A DNA stretch of 41,346 bases, from assembly GCA_029978335.1 (NCBI GenBank), contig JAPOJQ010000014.1, positions 1 to 41,346 on the forward strand, in the 5' to 3' direction. The notes under the pieces were generated by a model. The model worked only from the letters and a program-made list of their open reading frames with translations. It was not told where the DNA came from and made no database searches. How positions within the stretch are numbered: position 1 is the stretch's first letter; each line of letters begins with the position of its first letter. The stretch is from Actinomycetota bacterium (GTDB taxonomy: Bacteria; Actinomycetota; Acidimicrobiia; Acidimicrobiales; Ilumatobacteraceae). This document shows, piece by piece, positions 39,302 to 41,346 of the stretch. A program made the position numbers and the translations under genes.

Positions 39302-39697
39302 ATGTCATGTGGTTGTGAGCGGTCGGGTTTCGCGCGGGTGGTGTTTCCGGGTGTGGTGGTGGCCGGTGCTCCCTGTGTCGTGCCGTCGGACGGGGAGCAT
39401 TTTCGTGTTACGTTATTCGGTGATGTTCGTCAGTTTGTTGTCGCTCAGAGCGCTCTCAGGCATGGTTCGACAGAGGGCGATATCGCCCATGCGGTTCGAC
39501 ATTGCGTGGTGCTCGCCACGATGCCCGATGACGCAGAGCTCTGGCTGGCGTTGGGTCCGGACCGGGTGGGACGGTTGCTTGAGGTGTTGTTTCGGATCGA
39601 TGGTGATCGGATCGTGACATTCCATGCGATGCCGGTTCGGCGTCGGTTTCGGTATCTGTTGGACGGGTCGCATGAAGGAGGTCGTGGTCGTGGGTGA
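39302..39697 (+). CDS. Putative toxin (BrnT/RelE-like), first gene of a toxin-antitoxin pair
   Basis: The conserved part is the last ~85 residues: RHGSTEGDIAHAVRH (helix), CVVLATMPDDAELWLALGPDRVGRLLEVLFRI and DRIVTFHAMPVRRRFRYLL. This helix-strand pattern with an HAM(P/K)xR ending is common in small actinobacterial toxins with a BrnT/RelE-like fold. ATG at 39302 has AAAGG 6 nt upstream; GTG at 39380 gives a shorter 105-aa version. The frame overlaps the next gene's start by 8 bp. An AT-rich patch at 39400-39420 is unusual for the region. Toxin activity is inferred from partner and layout. Confidence 0.6.
   Translation: MSCGCERSGFARVVFPGVVVAGAPCVVPSDGEHFRVTLFGDVRQFVVAQSALRHGSTEGDIAHAVRHCVVLATMPDDAELWLALGPDRVGRLLEVLFRIDGDRIVTFHAMPVRRRFRYLLDGSHEGGRGRG
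39675..39681 (+). promoter_or_regulatory. Consensus Shine-Dalgarno that fixes the antitoxin start
   Basis: AAGGAGG lies 8 nt before the GTG at 39690 and inside the toxin coding sequence. It argues for GTG 39690 rather than the ATG at 39672, which precedes it, and implies strong independent translation of the antitoxin. Confidence 0.7.
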
Positions 39698-40007
39698 GCG
39701 TCGTTGGTTGCCTGATTGGGAGGTTCGGGTTGCGGAACCCGATGAGGTATTTCGATTCGCCGATGGGTCGACGATGGACCACGACGAGGCGCTGGCGTTG
39801 TCGCGCCGTTTTGAGGAGGCGGACGCGGGTGCGTTGGTCGATCAGATTCAGTCGCGGGGGCGGCCGTTGATGGGTTCGGCGCCAGCGCGGGTGGTGCCGG
39901 TGCGGCTCAATCCCGAGCTGGTGATGGCGGTGGATGAGCGTGCCGCCGATGAGGGCTGCAACCGGTCTGAGTTGGTGCGCCGTGCGTTGCGCGCCTACCT
40001 GACGTGA
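39690..40007 (+). CDS. Ribbon-helix-helix (CopG-like) antitoxin
   Basis: In this 105-aa product the N-terminal half (EVRVAEPDEVFRFADGSTM; DEALALSRRFEEADAGAL) is probably the toxin-binding region. The C-terminal half is a ribbon-helix-helix domain: strand RVVPVRLNPELVMAVDERA and helix NRSELVRRALRAYL. The order toxin then antitoxin, with an 8-bp overlap, resembles BrnTA. GTG at 39690 is fixed by the consensus ribosome site. The 3' end overlaps the convergent HEPN gene by 13 bp. Confidence 0.75.
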   Translation: MGERRWLPDWEVRVAEPDEVFRFADGSTMDHDEALALSRRFEEADAGALVDQIQSRGRPLMGSAPARVVPVRLNPELVMAVDERAADEGCNRSELVRRALRAYLT

Positions 40008-40315
40008 CGAAGAGCATCGTCGAGTGCTGGGAGATCATGTTCGAGCGTGTCCCAGAGCACCGCAAGGTCGACGCTGGCGTAGTCGTGAACGACCTTGTGG
40101 CGCATGCCGATGATGAGTCGCCATGGCACGTGTGATGTGCGCTCTCGGGCTTGATCGCTGACCCGGGCCGCAGCCTCGCCGATCTCCGCGATGATGTTCT
40201 TGGCAGCTCGTTGAGCGATCGGATTGGTCAGGAAGTGCCTTCGCCCTAGTTCGATGATCAACGTCGCATCATGGAGCGCATCGAGGATTGTTGCGACGAG
40301 TTCGTCGTCGGTCAC
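39995..40315 (-). CDS. HepT-like HEPN toxin (DUF86)
   Basis: In this 106-aa all-helical product the HEPN catalytic motif is explicit: IGMRHKVVHDYASVD contains RHKVVHDY, that is RX4HXY with R, H and the Tyr that MntA-type antitoxins modify with AMP in studied HepT-MntA pairs. The preceding helix AAKNIIAEIGEAAARVSD is also typical. HEPN proteins of this type are RNases. The start GTG overlaps the antitoxin stop (40312-40315). Confidence 0.85.
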   Translation of the reverse strand: MTDDELVATILDALHDATLIIELGRRHFLTNPIAQRAAKNIIAEIGEAAARVSDQARERTSHVPWRLIIGMRHKVVHDYASVDLAVLWDTLEHDLPALDDALRHVR

Positions 40316-40809
40316 AGGGTGACGGCGTTGTCGAGGAGGTGTTCAAGGGCGCCGTGGAGTGCGCCTGAGGTGATCACATCGACCTCGGTGTTGAGCAGGT
40401 CAACGAGTTCGTCATGAAGTGCTGCGACGTCGAAGAGGGTGCGTCCAGGTTCGAGATCGACGACAAGGTCGATGTCGGAAGCGGCCGTGGCGGTGCCCCG
40501 GGCGACTGACCCGACGATGCGTGGATTGCGTGCGCCGTGGTGCTCACACATTGTGATGATCTGTTGGCGGTGTTGTTCGATGCGTTGCATGTGGGTGAGG
40601 GTGCCTGCGTGCCGCGGTTCGAGTTCGATCCGAATGGACATGTCTGCGGCGTGTGCGAGTCGTTCAAGCGTGGGGACCGACGGAGCTTTCACGCCGCGTT
40701 CGTAGTCGGAGATCGCTGATTGGGCGATGCCTGCCCGGCGTGCGAGTTCGCCTTGGCTCATGCCGGCGATTCGTCTTATTCGGCGCACTGTCTCTGCCCC
40801 GGAACTCAT
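40312..40809 (-). CDS. XRE helix-turn-helix fused to a minimal nucleotidyltransferase (MntA-like antitoxin)
   Basis: In this 165-aa product residues ~5-60 are an XRE domain (RRIRRIAGMSQGELARRAGIAQSAISDYERGVKAPSV). Residues ~88-160 are an MNT nucleotidyltransferase: PRIVGSVARGTATAASDIDLVVDLEPG with the GS...DxD metal-binding pattern, then ALHDELVDLLNTEVDVITSG. Typical MntA lacks the XRE part; the fusion combines DNA binding and AMP transfer in one chain. It precedes and overlaps the HEPN gene. The ATG at 40809 sits almost on the -10-like TATACT, so the mRNA may be leaderless. Confidence 0.85.
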   Translation of the reverse strand: MSSGAETVRRIRRIAGMSQGELARRAGIAQSAISDYERGVKAPSVPTLERLAHAADMSIRIELEPRHAGTLTHMQRIEQHRQQIITMCEHHGARNPRIVGSVARGTATAASDIDLVVDLEPGRTLFDVAALHDELVDLLNTEVDVITSGALHGALEHLLDNAVTL

Positions 40810-40821
40810 ACACGGAAGTAT
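40808..40821 (-). promoter_or_regulatory. Promoter/operator candidate of the MNT-HEPN pair
   Basis: On the reverse strand TATACT (-10-like) ends 7 nt before the ATG. ATAC (40808-40811) and GTAT (40818-40821) form an inverted repeat with a 6-bp spacer across this element and the start codon, a natural place for autorepression by the XRE domain. The -35 is weak. Confidence 0.4.
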
Positions 40822-40860
40822 ATTGACACGGCCTACACCACTGTCTGCAGCGCTTTTGCG

Positions 40861-41346
40861 TCAGTTGGCGAACGCGGTGTCGAGCATGGTCTTGGCGATG
40901 GGGCCGGCGAGGCGTCCACCGGTTGATGCCGAGATCTCGTCGTTGGTGCCTTTCACCATCACGGTGACGGCGTAGCGGGGGTTCTCAACGGGCGCGAACG
41001 CGGTGATCCAGGCGTGTGAGCGTTCGGGTTCGCCAGGCCCGTTGAGCTGTGCGGTGCCGGTTTTCGCAGCCACGCTCACTCCCCCGTTGAGCCCGATGCA
41101 GCACGAGGCGGTGCCGCGTGTCGCCACTTCGGTCATGAGGTTGACCATCACTGCTGCGATGTCGGGGCTGATCGGTTGGCGCCATTCGGTGGGTTGGGCG
41201 AGGTAGTCGATGCCGCCGTTGTGGTCGGTGACCACGCTGACCACGTGGGGTTCCATCATCACACCGTTGTTGGCGATGCCGGCGGTGATCATGGCGAGGT
41301 GTAACGGCACGAGCTGCACCTCGTTCTGGCCGAAGCCGCGCATGGC
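40861..41346 (-). CDS. pbpA: Penicillin-binding protein (PbpA type), C-terminal part, cut by window edge
   Basis: 162 codons are visible, ending at 40861 and open at the right edge. The transpeptidase C-terminus is clear: GFGQNEVQLVPLHLAMITAGIANNG, the KTGTAQ box (VAAKTGTAQLNG), HAWITAFAPVENPRYAVTVMV. The SxxK and SxN motifs lie outside the window. A monofunctional class B PBP of the PbpA group is expected from both the sequence and the crgA-trpG-pknB neighbourhood. Gene length and intactness cannot be judged. Confidence 0.85.
   Translation of the reverse strand, partial: AMRGFGQNEVQLVPLHLAMITAGIANNGVMMEPHVVSVVTDHNGGIDYLAQPTEWRQPISPDIAAVMVNLMTEVATRGTASCCIGLNGGVSVAAKTGTAQLNGPGEPERSHAWITAFAPVENPRYAVTVMVKGTNDEISASTGGRLAGPIAKTMLDTAFAN

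Noticed and set aside
1-41346. CRISPR array, insertion sequence, prophage or riboswitch
   Set aside because: No regularly spaced repeats, transposase, phage structural gene or known riboswitch core was recognised on either strand; subtle or truncated cases could be missed by eye.
40861-41346. pbpA as a truncated pseudogene
   Set aside because: The reading frame is open to the window edge and the visible C-terminus is intact; the truncation is only the end of the window.

Overview
The window is a compact, high-GC, gene-dense stretch of a bacterial chromosome that looks actinobacterial, most likely class Acidimicrobiia (Ilumatobacter-like). The evidence is a CrgA homologue, a PASTA-domain PknB kinase, a pabA/trpG amidotransferase and a PbpA-type transpeptidase grouped at the right end (the origin-proximal envelope/division cluster of actinobacteria), a mycobacterial-style DUF1003 + MgtE-N/CBS pair, DTR...GYF surface domains, Thr/Ser-rich lipoproteins and many GTG starts. 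The taxon is an inference; no marker gene settles it. Every gene call was read from translations and motifs, without database searches.

Layout. 1-3.3 kb: the start of a receiver-like protein, a divergent control region with palindromes, a tiny membrane protein coupled to a saccharopine-dehydrogenase-like oxidoreductase, then DUF1003 and an MgtE-N/CBS protein. 3.3-11.8 kb: a molybdopterin oxidoreductase divergent from an aldonolactone oxidase, a beta-class DNA methyltransferase with an extra C-terminal domain, a lipoprotein serine protease with a GNAT enzyme, a membrane-anchored propeller-like protein, a TauE/SafE permease and a zinc-ribbon protein. 11.8-13 kb: tRNA-Ala(TGC), then a secreted helical protein and a lipoprotein whose leader can fold over the start codon.

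13-21 kb: the most unusual region. A leftward set encodes a 136-aa unknown protein, a DUF4157 (eCIS core domain) protein with a long hydrophobic C-terminal part, a beta-rich 282-aa protein and an AAA+ ATPase of the extracellular contractile injection system type. The last three are joined by 4-bp stop/start overlaps and are followed closely by an M20 peptidase and a PIG-V-like mannosyltransferase. No sheath, tube, baseplate or spike gene is present, so this is an orphan or repurposed injection-system module. A 30-bp near-perfect palindrome lies between it and a divergent acyl-CoA dehydrogenase.

21-35.7 kb: mostly metabolism: acyl-CoA dehydrogenase, a surface propeller protein with paired cysteines, PurU, a GntR/UTRA regulator divergent from methylmalonate-semialdehyde dehydrogenase, a lipoprotein, a DUF389 membrane protein, a VapBC toxin-antitoxin pair, an AhpD-like protein, a SpoU methyltransferase, a hotdog thioesterase, a MarR regulator, and a long-chain acyl-CoA ligase divergent from a thiolase. 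Fatty-acid and branched-chain/valine-type acyl-CoA catabolism is the common thread.

35.7-41.3 kb: a small zinc-ribbon membrane protein, a convergent intergenic region rich in protein-binding-like sites (a perfect DnaA box and two palindromes), crgA, a pabA/trpG-type gene and pknB. Two toxin-antitoxin cassettes (a BrnT-like toxin with a ribbon-helix-helix antitoxin, and an XRE-MNT antitoxin with a HEPN toxin) sit between pknB and pbpA, where actinobacteria usually have contiguous kinase/PBP genes. The pbpA gene runs off the right edge.
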